From Chitinophaga sp. YR573 (lineage in GTDB: Bacteria > Bacteroidota > Bacteroidia > Chitinophagales > Chitinophagaceae): a stretch of DNA of 64,000 nt. This document shows positions 35,174 to 44,113 of this stretch, piece by piece. Made by a program: the position numbers and the translations under genes. Location of the stretch: NCBI RefSeq assembly GCF_900110995.1, contig NZ_FOJF01000001.1, forward strand, positions 1,071,199 through 1,135,198, in the 5' to 3' direction. Position 1 is the stretch's first letter. Every line of letters starts with the position of its first letter. Under the pieces are notes generated by a model, which was not told where the DNA came from, did no database searches, and saw only the letters and a list, made by a program, of their open reading frames with translations.

Positions 35174-35203
35174 TTGTTTATTTCAAATTAAATAATACTT
35201 TTG
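35174..35203 (+). promoter_or_regulatory. Promoter of the DUF2795 gene
   Basis: TTG (35174-35176), a 19-base spacer and TACTTTTG (35196-35203) match the Bacteroidota -33/-7 promoter pattern well, 33 bases before the ATG. Confidence 0.6.
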
Positions 35204-35235
35204 CGGAAATTTCAGAAAGTAAAAATTTCGATAAC

Positions 35236-35457
35236 ATGTACTGGACATTAGAATTAGCTTCATACCTGGAGGACGCTCCTTGGCCAGCTACGAAGGACGA
35301 ATTAATAGATTACGCCATCCGCTCCGGTGCGCCAATTGAAGTGATTGAGAACTTACAGGAACTGGAAGATGAAGGGGAAATTTACGAGGGCATAGAAGAT
35401 ATTTGGTCAGATTACCCGTCGCAGGACGACTTCTTCTTTAATGAGGATGAATACTAG
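35236..35457 (+). CDS. DUF2795 family small acidic protein
   Basis: 73 residues, very acidic at the C-terminus. The segments LASYLEDAPWPATKDELIDYA and VIENLQELEDEGEIYEGIEDIW match the DUF2795 family, short proteins common in Bacteroidota that resemble the helical wedge of uncharacterised regulators. Function unknown. It has its own promoter and terminator and is thus monocistronic. Confidence 0.85.
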   Translation: MYWTLELASYLEDAPWPATKDELIDYAIRSGAPIEVIENLQELEDEGEIYEGIEDIWSDYPSQDDFFFNEDEY

Positions 35458-35510
35458 ATCAGACTATTTTCCATTGTAGCCTCAGCAATTCGCCTATGCT
35501 TAAAAAATTT

Positions 35511-35547
35511 AGCCGCTCCTTTTAATAAAAAGGAACGGCTTTTTTTG
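35511..35547 (+). terminator. Terminator of the DUF2795 gene
   Basis: AGCCGCTCCTTTT pairs with AAAAGGAACGGCT (one G-U pair), then seven T. Confidence 0.9.
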
Positions 35548-35591
35548 TGGCATATCGTCCAGATTATGGAATCAGGTTCCATAAAACACTA

Positions 35592-35622
35592 ACTCCGTTA
35601 GAAGGTTGCCCTCTAACGGAGT
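35592..35622 (-). terminator. Terminator-like hairpin of fabI
   Basis: ACTCCGTTAGA pairs perfectly with TCTAACGGAGT around a 9-nt loop, 22 bases past the fabI stop. The T-tract on the minus strand is short. Confidence 0.65.
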
Positions 35623-35644
35623 CAGAAATAATATTACTACAAAT

Positions 35645-36457
35645 TTATTTTTCCATCTGATTGATCACATCTGCCGTAACACCGGTAGCTGAGAAACCGC
35701 CATCATGGAACAGGTTCTGCATTGTTACCATCTTTGTAAGGTCAGAGAACAGGGTTACGCAATAATCTGCGCACTGGTCTGCGGTTGCATTGCCTAAAGG
35801 ACTCATTTTCTCTGCGTAAGTGATAAAGCCATCGAAGCCTTTTACACCACCACCTGCGGTAGTCCTGGTTGGGGACTGAGAGATCGTATTCACACGTACC
35901 TTGTTCTTCATACCATAGTGGTAACCAAAGCTGCGGGCGATAGACTCCAGCATGGATTTGGCATCTGCCATTTCGCTGTAGTCAGGGAATACACGCTGTG
36001 CTGCAATGTAAGTAAGTGCTACTACTGATGCCCATTCATTCAGTGCATCCAGCTGGTAAGCAGTCTGCAATACGCGGTGAAGGGACATAGCGGAGATATC
36101 CATTGTCTTGTGAGAGAAGTCATAGTCCAGTTCGGTGTAAGACTTTCCTTTACGCATATTGATACTCATTCCTACAGAATGAAGCACAAAATCAATCTTG
36201 CCGCCAAAATGCTCCATGGATTTAGTGAAAAGATTTTTCAGATCATCCATATTAGTAACATCAGCAGGTATTACAGGTGCTTTACACTGTTCTGACAGCT
36301 TATTGATCTCTCCCATACGTAAAGCAATAGGAGCATTGGTAAGTACTATCTCTGCGCCTTCTTCAACACAATGTAATGCGATTTTCCAGGCGATAGACTT
36401 TTCGTCCAACGCGCCGAATATGATACCTTTCTTTCCTTTTAATAAGTTATGAGCCAT
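35645..36457 (-). CDS. fabI: Enoyl-[acyl-carrier-protein] reductase (NADH)
   Basis: 270 residues from the ATG at 36457 (an upstream in-frame TTG is less likely). The N-terminal KGIIFGALDEKSIAWKIA is the FabI nucleotide-binding turn. The catalytic Tyr-x9-Tyr-x6-Lys pattern is seen in LTYIAAQRVFPDYSEMADAK, and NTISQSPTRTTAG follows. It reduces the enoyl double bond in the last step of each fatty acid elongation cycle and is the target of triclosan-type inhibitors. It lies 69 bases downstream of recN on the same strand but has its own promoter-like box. Confidence 0.95.
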   Translation of the reverse strand: MAHNLLKGKKGIIFGALDEKSIAWKIALHCVEEGAEIVLTNAPIALRMGEINKLSEQCKAPVIPADVTNMDDLKNLFTKSMEHFGGKIDFVLHSVGMSINMRKGKSYTELDYDFSHKTMDISAMSLHRVLQTAYQLDALNEWASVVALTYIAAQRVFPDYSEMADAKSMLESIARSFGYHYGMKNKVRVNTISQSPTRTTAGGGVKGFDGFITYAEKMSPLGNATADQCADYCVTLFSDLTKMVTMQNLFHDGGFSATGVTADVINQMEK

Positions 36458-36479
36458 TGGGTTCAATAATTAATTTTGG

Positions 36480-36487
36480 CAAAAATA
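36480..36487 (-). promoter_or_regulatory. Candidate -7 box of fabI
   Basis: TATTTTTG on the minus strand, 22 bases before the ATG, matches TAnnTTTG. No clear -33 TTTG was seen. Confidence 0.35.
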
Positions 36488-36526
36488 GTTGTTATAGTTG
36501 AAAAAAAAAGATTAATTGAATAGCGG

Positions 36527-38176
36527 TCATTTTACCAGCTCTCTTGCATTCTCCAGCGCTGCTGCTGTAGGCTTCTCACCACTCAGCATCTGTGCGATAT
36601 GGTTGATACGCTCTTCCCTGCTCAGGACCCTAACGTTGGTGGTTACCTTACCGTCTTTGCTATCCTTGTACACAAAGTAATGAGCATCTGCCTTACCGGC
36701 TATCTGTGGCTGGTGCGTAATACAGATTACCTGGTGCCTGCGGGCCATCGCCTGCATGATGATACTCACCTGGCGGGCTGCTTCTCCGGAGATACCGGTA
36801 TCGATCTCATCGAAGATCATGGTTGGCAGTGCTACCGATTGTGCTACCAGGGATTTGATACTGAGCATCAATCTGCTTAACTCACCACCGGATGCTACCT
36901 TGCGGATAGGGCCAAAGTTGCCGCTCTTATTGGCATCGAACAGGAATTCTATTGTGTCCTGACCGTAAGGGTTCAGGCCCCCCTGTATGATAGATGCCTT
37001 TAATTGTGCATTGGGCATACCTATCTGTGCCAGCAGACCATTTACGTCTTTTTCGAATGGTATGGCAGCTTTTGCACGGGCAGCCGTGATCACTACTGCC
37101 TGCTTCTGGAGCGATTCACGCAGGGTTTCCTGCTCTTTTTCCAGCTGCGCCAGCTGTTCGTCCATATTGAGTGCCCCTTCTACCTTTATGGAGAGGTCTT
37201 CTTTTATCGCTAACAGTTCGGCGGTGGATTGTACACCATGCTTTTTAAGCAGCTTGTATCCTGTGGAGATGCGCTCGTTCACTACTTCTATACGGGCACC
37301 GTCAAACTGTACCTGGTCGTTTACCTGTTCAATTTCTGCCGTGATATCCTGTAATTCCAGGTAGGCTGACTGAAGTCTTGCGGCAATGGCCGGCGCTTCC
37401 TTATGGAAAGCGGAAAGCCCCTGTACAGAGGTCTGGATCTGCCTTAACTGGGATAAGATAGGCTGCTCATCTTCCTTTAACTGGAAATAAGCGCGGGTGA
37501 GGGTAGTTCTGATCTCTTCCGCATGACTCAATATCTTCAGCTCTGCATCCAGTTCTTCTATTTCGTTGGGTGCAAAGGCAGCATCGCTCAGTTCATCCAG
37601 CAGGAATTTATTATAGTCCAGCTCTTTGTTAGCGTTATTACGTTGGTCCTGTAGTTGTTTAAGCTGTTTCTGTACCTGCACATAGCGTGAGAACAACTGG
37701 GAATATTGCTGATGCAGGGCTGGCTGATTCACCAGTGCATCCAGCACTTCTCTCTGGAAATCTGATTTCTCCAGGTCCAGTGTATCAAACTGCTGATGAA
37801 GATCTACCAGGTGCTGGCTTAATTCTCCCAGCTGGGAAAGAGTTACCGGCGTATCATTAATGAATGCACGTGATTTCCCGGCGGTACTGATTTCCCGGCG
37901 GATGATCAGCTGGTCTTCCAGGTCCAGCTCATATTGCTGGAAAAAGCCGGCCACCTGTGTCTTCTTCACTTTAAACGCCCCTTCTATTACACACTTTGAC
38001 TGTTTATCATATAACACCCCCGGATCTGCACGCTCTCCCAATATCAATGACAATGCCCCCAGCAGGATAGATTTACCTGCTCCTGTTTCCCCTGTAATTA
38101 CATTCAGGTTACCTGAGAAGTCTACTTCCAGGTGATCGATGATAGCGTAATTCTTAATCGTTAGTTTTTGTAGCAT
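36527..38176 (-). CDS. recN: DNA repair protein RecN
   Basis: 549 residues from the ATG at 38176 (MLQKLTIKNYAIIDHLEVDF); the ORF extends upstream without family similarity. It is an SMC-like ATPase: Walker A GETGAGKSIL near residue 30, a long coiled-coil middle (KQLKQLQDQRNNANKELDYN and others), and a C-terminal ABC half with GGELSRLMLSIKS and IFDEIDTGISGEAA. It organises broken ends in recombination repair. No palindrome like those in the S24 repressor promoter was noticed upstream. Confidence 0.95.
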   Translation of the reverse strand: MLQKLTIKNYAIIDHLEVDFSGNLNVITGETGAGKSILLGALSLILGERADPGVLYDKQSKCVIEGAFKVKKTQVAGFFQQYELDLEDQLIIRREISTAGKSRAFINDTPVTLSQLGELSQHLVDLHQQFDTLDLEKSDFQREVLDALVNQPALHQQYSQLFSRYVQVQKQLKQLQDQRNNANKELDYNKFLLDELSDAAFAPNEIEELDAELKILSHAEEIRTTLTRAYFQLKEDEQPILSQLRQIQTSVQGLSAFHKEAPAIAARLQSAYLELQDITAEIEQVNDQVQFDGARIEVVNERISTGYKLLKKHGVQSTAELLAIKEDLSIKVEGALNMDEQLAQLEKEQETLRESLQKQAVVITAARAKAAIPFEKDVNGLLAQIGMPNAQLKASIIQGGLNPYGQDTIEFLFDANKSGNFGPIRKVASGGELSRLMLSIKSLVAQSVALPTMIFDEIDTGISGEAARQVSIIMQAMARRHQVICITHQPQIAGKADAHYFVYKDSKDGKVTTNVRVLSREERINHIAQMLSGEKPTAAALENARELVK

Positions 38177-38263
38177 AAGGAGTATTGGAAATACGAATAT
38201 ATGACTTCGGATTATCCCGCAAATTAATACATGCAGCACGAACTGTATCTGCGTATTGACAAC

Positions 38264-39751
38264 TCAGCTTCCATTTACCCGTTGAATACCGGCTTTGGCC
38301 CGCTGATCAAGTGAATTTTTGTAATCGTGTTCTTTCATATCCAGGCATGCCTGGTAACATTCAATGGCTTTTGCCTTCTCTTTACGTTTTTCATAAATAT
38401 ACCCCATTTGCAGGGAAGCTCTTGCCGCAAAATATTCAGGCCGGCCGGAGCCGGTTTTGACAGTTACCTGGTACATAATGATAGCGTTATCATCCATGCC
38501 TGTTTCGTCATAGATACGACCCAGCCTGTAAGCGTATTCCAGTTTATCTTCCATACGCTCGAAATCTGCTGCTTTTTTAGCCTGTAACAGTTTCAGCGCA
38601 TCTGTAAAGAATCCGCCGTCACTTAACAGGCGCGCTCTCAGCAATAAAGGATTTGGCCATTTGCCGCTCTTTGCATCCTTCAATGCCTGTTTATCTGCAT
38701 CTGTTTCCGTGTTCCCCCTGGTGAGGATCATGTTCCGGTATTTATTGGCAGCGTCCATATTTCCATGCAGGAAATAATACCAGCTTAAGCGCTGCAAACA
38801 TTCCTTCACATAAAACCTGCCTTTGAATTTATCCAGGAATCTCTGCAGATAGATATTAGCATCTTCATCCTGCCTGGATAGTTTCATCTCTCCCATTAAA
38901 TAATTACAGTAAGGGATATCTTCGTATTGCACGCTGTCATTCCTCTCTGTCAATATTTTAATGCCCATGGCAGCCTTCTGGTTATTCATGGAGATATTGG
39001 CGATCATCAACGCAAACAGGTAGTTATTCTTTGTATCTAACTGATGCTGCTGAACAAATCCCCATACATCTTCCGGTTTGTTTTCTATGTATAGTTTCAG
39101 ATAACAGAAGTAATAATAGGCTTCCGGTTTAAATAATACAGCCACATCGGAGTTACTGTCTATCGCCTGCTGCACCTGTTGCATGCCTTGTTTGAGACCG
39201 CCTTTCAATCCCAGGATATTCGAGATCCAGCGGTAGCCTTCAGGGATGGTACCGAATACTGTTTGCATGGCGCCTGCCAGCATGTTGTTAGGCATAAACT
39301 GTGGAAACCTTTTCTGGTTATCCTTCAGCATGATATATGCTTTACGGATTTCCCATACGGCATCCCATTTTTCACTGAATTTCACTCTTATCATTCCCCA
39401 CTGGAAGCGGATAGCTGCCTGTGTGTAGAGGTAATACGGAGAGTTGGTAGGGCCATCTTCCATCATGGCAAGGCGTTTTGCCCGCTGATCTTTGCGCTGG
39501 GCGTACAGGGCAGCATCTTCATTAAAGAATAATGTAAAAAAGTCAGCGTAATTATCGAGGAAGTAAGGGATCAGGTTATCCGGATGCTCTTTTTTCTCCT
39601 GTTCCAGTAAAACGGTTCCGGCAGCAATGCGCAGCTGCATGATAGCTGCATATGCTTGCTGGCAGCGCGGGTTAAAGTCGTAGACTTTTTGCCGGCCGGT
39701 CACTGAAAAAGAGAAAGTCAATAATAATCCCAGCAGAAATAGTGTACGCAT
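38264..39751 (-). CDS. Secreted TPR-repeat protein
   Basis: 495 residues from the ATG at 39751 (signal peptide MRTLFLLGLLLTFSFSVTGR). The C-terminal half contains tetratricopeptide-like helices (ADFERMEDKLEYAYRLGRIY, YFAARASLQMGYIYEKRKEK, KAKAIECYQACLDM). The N-terminal half is helical, with no family recognised. Probably a periplasmic or outer-membrane scaffold. It lies between recN and the zinc-ribbon gene on the same strand. Confidence 0.75.
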   Translation of the reverse strand: MRTLFLLGLLLTFSFSVTGRQKVYDFNPRCQQAYAAIMQLRIAAGTVLLEQEKKEHPDNLIPYFLDNYADFFTLFFNEDAALYAQRKDQRAKRLAMMEDGPTNSPYYLYTQAAIRFQWGMIRVKFSEKWDAVWEIRKAYIMLKDNQKRFPQFMPNNMLAGAMQTVFGTIPEGYRWISNILGLKGGLKQGMQQVQQAIDSNSDVAVLFKPEAYYYFCYLKLYIENKPEDVWGFVQQHQLDTKNNYLFALMIANISMNNQKAAMGIKILTERNDSVQYEDIPYCNYLMGEMKLSRQDEDANIYLQRFLDKFKGRFYVKECLQRLSWYYFLHGNMDAANKYRNMILTRGNTETDADKQALKDAKSGKWPNPLLLRARLLSDGGFFTDALKLLQAKKAADFERMEDKLEYAYRLGRIYDETGMDDNAIIMYQVTVKTGSGRPEYFAARASLQMGYIYEKRKEKAKAIECYQACLDMKEHDYKNSLDQRAKAGIQRVNGS

Positions 39752-39825
39752 ATCAATTTTAGATTCCGGGCCTAACCACCAAATTCCAAACCAAACTTTC
39801 CGCTGACCCATCTGCTGAATATAAA

Positions 39826-39849
39826 AGTCCCGGGTATTCGCCCGGGACT
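39826..39849 (-). terminator. Terminator of the Nif3/zinc-ribbon operon
   Basis: AGTCCCGGG pairs perfectly with CCCGGGACT around TATTCG, followed by TTTTAT on the minus strand, about 35 bases past the stop. Confidence 0.8.
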
Positions 39850-39883
39850 CTATACATTATACAATAAATTAAGCTTAGTGAGA

Positions 39884-40636
39884 TCAGATGGTTACGGTAG
39901 CATCCAGATCGTTGTCCACCAGAACACGTCCGCAATGTTCGCAAACGATGATCTTTTTACGCTGGCGTATTTCAGCCTGCCGTTGTGGCGGGATAGCATT
40001 GAAACAACCACCGCAGGAGTCACGGGCAACAGTTACCACGGCCAGACCATTACGGTAATTTTTGCGGATCTTTTCATAAGCACCCAGTAAACGTGCCTCT
40101 ACCTTTGTACGGGCTTCGTCACTCTGTTTACGGAAAGCTTTTTCTTCCTTGTCAGTTTCAGCAATGATCTTTTCCAGTTCACCTTTCTTATGTTTCAGGT
40201 TAGATTCCTTTTCTGCAATCGCTTTTTTAGCAGATTCCAGTAAACGGCTCTTATCCTTTACTTCTTCATTTGCGTCCTTGATATGCTTCTCTGCCAGTTT
40301 GATTTCCAGGGATTGCATTTCAATTTCCTTGGTGATAGCTTCAAACTCGCGATTGTTCTTCACGTTGTCCTGCTGCTTCTCATATTTCTTCATCAGGGCT
40401 TCTGACTCTTTAATTGCCGCCTTTTTATTGGTGACAAAGTCCTGAATACCACGGATTTCATCTTCCACATGGGCAAGACGCGTATTCAACCCTTCGATCT
40501 CGTCTTCGAGATCTTTTACTTCCATTGGCAACTCCCCTTTCAGCACCTGGATTTCATCCAGCCTGGAGTCCATCTTCTGTAGCCTAAGTACAGACGCCAA
40601 TTTTTCTTCTACGGAGTATTCTTTTACAGTAGCCAT
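39884..40636 (-). CDS. C4-type zinc ribbon / coiled-coil protein
   Basis: 250 residues. A long coiled coil (about 10-190, e.g. EVKDLEDEIEGLNTRLAHVE) is followed by a C-terminal zinc ribbon with two Cys-x2-Cys pairs (SCGGCFNAIPP and VCEHCGRVLVD). This is the DUF164-type family, whose members often sit next to Nif3-like genes, as here (4-base gap). The role is unknown; nucleic-acid binding is suggested by the ribbon. Confidence 0.88.
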   Translation of the reverse strand: MATVKEYSVEEKLASVLRLQKMDSRLDEIQVLKGELPMEVKDLEDEIEGLNTRLAHVEDEIRGIQDFVTNKKAAIKESEALMKKYEKQQDNVKNNREFEAITKEIEMQSLEIKLAEKHIKDANEEVKDKSRLLESAKKAIAEKESNLKHKKGELEKIIAETDKEEKAFRKQSDEARTKVEARLLGAYEKIRKNYRNGLAVVTVARDSCGGCFNAIPPQRQAEIRQRKKIIVCEHCGRVLVDNDLDATVTI

Positions 40637-40640
40637 GTAT

Positions 40641-41735
40641 TTATAAATAATTTACCGGGTTTGTACGAATTGTAGATTTAAGAGGCGCAAAATTACGGAA
40701 TTTCTCAGTCAATATATGATAAAATAATTCAACCGTGAACTGCTCGCTCTCAAAATGGCCTACATCCGCTATAACTATTTGATTATCAGCATCAAAAAAC
40801 TCGTGATATTTAAAGTCGGCAGAAATATAAGCATCTGCTCCTGCTGCCATCGCCTTTTTTAAGAGGTAACTGCCCGCTCCGCCACACAAAGCTACCTTTT
40901 GGATAGGCTTCCCCCTTAAAGGAGTGTACCGGACGCAGCCGGTGTGGAACTGTTCCTTTACCAGCTGCAGAAAGGCCAGCTCGTCCATGGGTTGAGGCAG
41001 ATTGCCTATCAGCCCGGAACCGACTTCTTTATTTACATTCCCGAGTTTTACCACATCATAAGCCACCTCTTCGTAGGGATGGCTTTCCAGTAATGCCTGG
41101 ATCACACGCGATTCCAAATATAGGGGAAAAATCACTTCCAGCTTTGTTTCGGGTTCAAGATGACGTTGCCCTACCTGACCAATATAGGGTTGTGCGCCTT
41201 CTTCCGCTTTATAAGTACCGGTACCGGTAACATTGAAGCTGGCTTCACTATAATTACCGATATGGCCGGCTCCGGCGGTGAATAAAGCATTCAGTACCTG
41301 TTCTGCCTGGGCATGGGGCACAAAAGTGTAGAGTTTACCCAGCAGTTCCCGTTTGGGGTCCAACACCCTGCAATCTGTGAGTTGCAGCTTGCTGGCCATT
41401 ATATCACTCACCCCATTACGTACGTTATCCAGGTTGGTATGTGCGGCGTAAACTGCAATATCGTTTTTGATAGCTTTGATAGCTACCCTCTCTACATAGT
41501 TACTGCCATTGATCTTTTTCAGTCCGCCGAAAACAATGGGATGATGAGCCACCACCAGATTGCAGCCTTTCTCTATGGCTTCTTCTATTACGGCCTCGGT
41601 AGCATCCAGTGTTAATAATACACCGGTCACTTCCCAACCGGCATTGCCGAACAGCAAACCGGCATTATCATAGCTCTCCTGATACTGGAGTGGCGCAAAG
41701 GCGGCAATAGCGTTCGTGATATCCCTGATCTTCAT
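40641..41735 (-). CDS. Nif3-like dinuclear metal centre hexameric protein
   Basis: 364 residues from the ATG at 41735. The N-terminal half has CNLVVAHHPIVFGGLKKING and AAHTNLDNVRNGVSD, containing His ligands, and the C-terminal half has DADNQIVIADVGHFESEQFTVE, with His and Glu ligands. Between them lies the PII/CutA-like insert (KLYTFVPHAQAEQVLNALFTAGAG), typical of the long family form. Often annotated as GTP cyclohydrolase I type 2, but the reaction is unsettled. First gene of a two-gene operon with the zinc-ribbon protein. Confidence 0.92.
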   Translation of the reverse strand: MKIRDITNAIAAFAPLQYQESYDNAGLLFGNAGWEVTGVLLTLDATEAVIEEAIEKGCNLVVAHHPIVFGGLKKINGSNYVERVAIKAIKNDIAVYAAHTNLDNVRNGVSDIMASKLQLTDCRVLDPKRELLGKLYTFVPHAQAEQVLNALFTAGAGHIGNYSEASFNVTGTGTYKAEEGAQPYIGQVGQRHLEPETKLEVIFPLYLESRVIQALLESHPYEEVAYDVVKLGNVNKEVGSGLIGNLPQPMDELAFLQLVKEQFHTGCVRYTPLRGKPIQKVALCGGAGSYLLKKAMAAGADAYISADFKYHEFFDADNQIVIADVGHFESEQFTVELFYHILTEKFRNFAPLKSTIRTNPVNYL

Positions 41736-41804
41736 AATTGACAAATATGAAAGGTTTTATTTAATTTTAAAAATCAGTGTTTGTTAACAATCAAATTCAG
41801 TAGA

Positions 41805-42344
41805 ATGCCCATATCTAAAAAGCTAATCTCTTTAGCGGAAGAAGAAATTATTAGTAAAATCTATTTTATCAGAGGTAAAAAAGTACTGATTGACAGAGAC
41901 CTGGCAGCCTTATATGGTGTGGAAACACGTGTGCTGAACCAGGCAGTCAGGCGAAATATTAAACGGTTCCCGGCAGATTTCATGTTCCAGTTAACACCCG
42001 CTGAATTGCAAAATTGGAGATCACAAGGTGTGATATCCAATTCTGATAAGATGGGGCTTCGTAAGCCACCAATGGCATTTACAGAGGAAGGAGTAGCCAT
42101 GCTTTCAAGTGTATTAAACACCGAAACTGCAATAGCTGTGAACATTCAGATCATACGTATTTTCAGTCGTATGCGGGAAGCCTTTTTAACGCAAAAAGAT
42201 ATTTTGCTGAAGCTGGAACAGCTGGAAAAAAAGGTAGAAGACCGTGACGCAGATATACAAACCATTTTTGCGGCATTAAAAGAACTGGTTCACAAACCTC
42301 AGCCAGTAAGAGCACTCATTGGTTTTAAACAACAGGAAGAATAA
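41805..42344 (+). CDS. ORF6N domain protein
   Basis: 179 residues from the ATG at 41805. KIYFIRGKKVLIDRDLAALY, RVLNQAVRRNIKRFPADFMF and PMAFTEEGVAMLSSVLNTETA define the ORF6N domain, a DNA-binding-type module found in phage antirepressors and in many chromosomal Bacteroidota genes. A coiled coil ends the protein. It stands alone here, with no prophage genes around it, so it is probably a stable chromosomal copy. Targets are unknown. Confidence 0.88.
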   Translation: MPISKKLISLAEEEIISKIYFIRGKKVLIDRDLAALYGVETRVLNQAVRRNIKRFPADFMFQLTPAELQNWRSQGVISNSDKMGLRKPPMAFTEEGVAMLSSVLNTETAIAVNIQIIRIFSRMREAFLTQKDILLKLEQLEKKVEDRDADIQTIFAALKELVHKPQPVRALIGFKQQEE

Positions 42345-42370
42345 CTTTACCTTTGCCAAAAATCAATAGC

Positions 42371-43882
42371 ATGGTACTTGCCAAATCCACCGCGGAACTT
42401 TACGACCAATACAAAGCCAAAATGCAGCAGATAGCTGATGTTCGCAATGCTATAGCCGTATTGGGCTGGGACCAGGAGACTTATCTTCCTGAGAAAAGCG
42501 CTAACTTCCGCGGTCAGCAAATTACCACGCTCAGTTCCATTGCCCATGAAATGTTTACAGAAGAACCGCTGGGACATTTGTTACAGGAATTACATTCCAG
42601 AGGGGATGTAGACCCTGTATCTGCAAAGAATATCAGTCTTTCACTGGAAGACTATGAGAAGAATAAAAAGTACCCGGCCAGCTTTGTGGCAGAGATGTCA
42701 CAGACTACCAATGAGTGTTATCATGCGTGGATCAAAGCACGTAAATCAGGTACTTATGCAGACTTTGAGCCTGTGCTGGCGAAGATGGTCGCTTTAAAAA
42801 GACAGGAAACTGCCTTACTGGGTTTTGAAGGACATTGCTACAATGCTTTGCTGAATGAATACGAAAAAGGCGCCACCACTACCATGCTGGACGCTGTATT
42901 CACAGATGTCAAGACCGCCCTCACGCCACTGCTACGCCAGATAGAACAAAAGCCACAGGTGAATAAAGACTTCCTTCACCTGCATTACGACCGTAACCGC
43001 CAGTGGGAATTTGGTATCAACCTGCTGAAAGCGATGGGTTATGATATGAAAGCAGGACGGCAGGATATTTCCGAGCATCCGTTTACCACCAGCTTCAACC
43101 CGCAGGATGTACGCGTAACCACCCGCATTGATGAGAATGACTTCGGCAATATGACCTGGAGCTGTATTCATGAAGGTGGTCATGCCCTCTATGAGCAGGG
43201 ACTGGATATCAATGCATATGGTTTACCTACCGGCGAAGCTGCCAGTTTAGGCATCCATGAATCACAGTCACGCTTATGGGAAAACAACGTAGGACGCAGC
43301 CTTTCTTTCTGGCAGTTTCACTATGGTCCTTTGCAACAGGCATTCCCGGAAAACCTTCAATCCGTTAATTTACAGGACTTCTATAAAGCTATTAACCAGG
43401 TAAGGCCATCCCTTATCAGAACTGAGGCAGATGAACTCACCTACCATTTCCACGTGATGATCCGGTATGAAATTGAAAAGGGATTATTAGATGGTACTTA
43501 CAGCACAAAAGACCTTAAAGAGGTATGGAACCGTTATTACAATGATTATCTGCATGTTACCGTCCCCAATGATGTAGAAGGCGTACTACAGGACATTCAC
43601 TGGTCGCATGGCAGTTTTGGCTACTTCCCTACTTATTCTCTTGGCAGTTTTTATGCCGCACAATTTTTTGCAGCAGCAGAACAGCAGATTCCGGGTATAG
43701 AAACAGATATTATAAAAGGAAATTATACAAAGTTATTAACGTGGCTGCGTGAGAAAATCCATCATTTCGGGCGCTTTTATACCTCAAATGAGTTATGTGA
43801 AAAAGTAACAGGTAAACCATTGGATTTCAAATATTTCCTTGATTACGCAACTAAAAAATACGGGGACATCTACACGTTATAA
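42371..43882 (+). CDS. Carboxypeptidase M32 (thermostable carboxypeptidase Taq family)
   Basis: 503 residues from the ATG at 42371 (an in-frame TTG at 42353 overlaps less plausible sequence). The zinc site HEGGH is at about residues 267-271 in CIHEGGHALYEQG, followed by the third ligand region LGIHESQSRLWENNVGRS. The TRIDENDF segment before the motif and YHFHVMIRYEIEKGLLDG are also family features. It removes C-terminal residues from peptides in the cytosol. It follows the ORF6N gene by 26 bases and may share its transcript. Confidence 0.93.
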   Translation: MVLAKSTAELYDQYKAKMQQIADVRNAIAVLGWDQETYLPEKSANFRGQQITTLSSIAHEMFTEEPLGHLLQELHSRGDVDPVSAKNISLSLEDYEKNKKYPASFVAEMSQTTNECYHAWIKARKSGTYADFEPVLAKMVALKRQETALLGFEGHCYNALLNEYEKGATTTMLDAVFTDVKTALTPLLRQIEQKPQVNKDFLHLHYDRNRQWEFGINLLKAMGYDMKAGRQDISEHPFTTSFNPQDVRVTTRIDENDFGNMTWSCIHEGGHALYEQGLDINAYGLPTGEAASLGIHESQSRLWENNVGRSLSFWQFHYGPLQQAFPENLQSVNLQDFYKAINQVRPSLIRTEADELTYHFHVMIRYEIEKGLLDGTYSTKDLKEVWNRYYNDYLHVTVPNDVEGVLQDIHWSHGSFGYFPTYSLGSFYAAQFFAAAEQQIPGIETDIIKGNYTKLLTWLREKIHHFGRFYTSNELCEKVTGKPLDFKYFLDYATKKYGDIYTL

Positions 43883-44113
43883 TTTCTCATAACATATTGA
43901 TATACTTATATCTATACAGTTATCCGAAAGCCAATAGTTTGGAATAACTTTTGTGTGATTTTGGATCCTGACGCGAACTATTGCCAAATTGATTACGTTT
44001 ACTTAATCACCATATCGATAATAATCAAGCTTAATATATTATATTTATTTTTTTATCATTTTTTTTCAACCTATGCTATTTGTCTGTGACCTGACATTTA
44101 GCCATATCGGAGA

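Noticed and set aside
38177..38263. Repressor palindrome in the recN promoter
   Set aside because: I looked for TTAGT/ACTAA motifs upstream of recN and found none.
41805..42344. ORF6N gene as part of a prophage
   Set aside because: No integrase, structural or lysis genes surround it; ORF6N proteins are often chromosomal in Bacteroidota.
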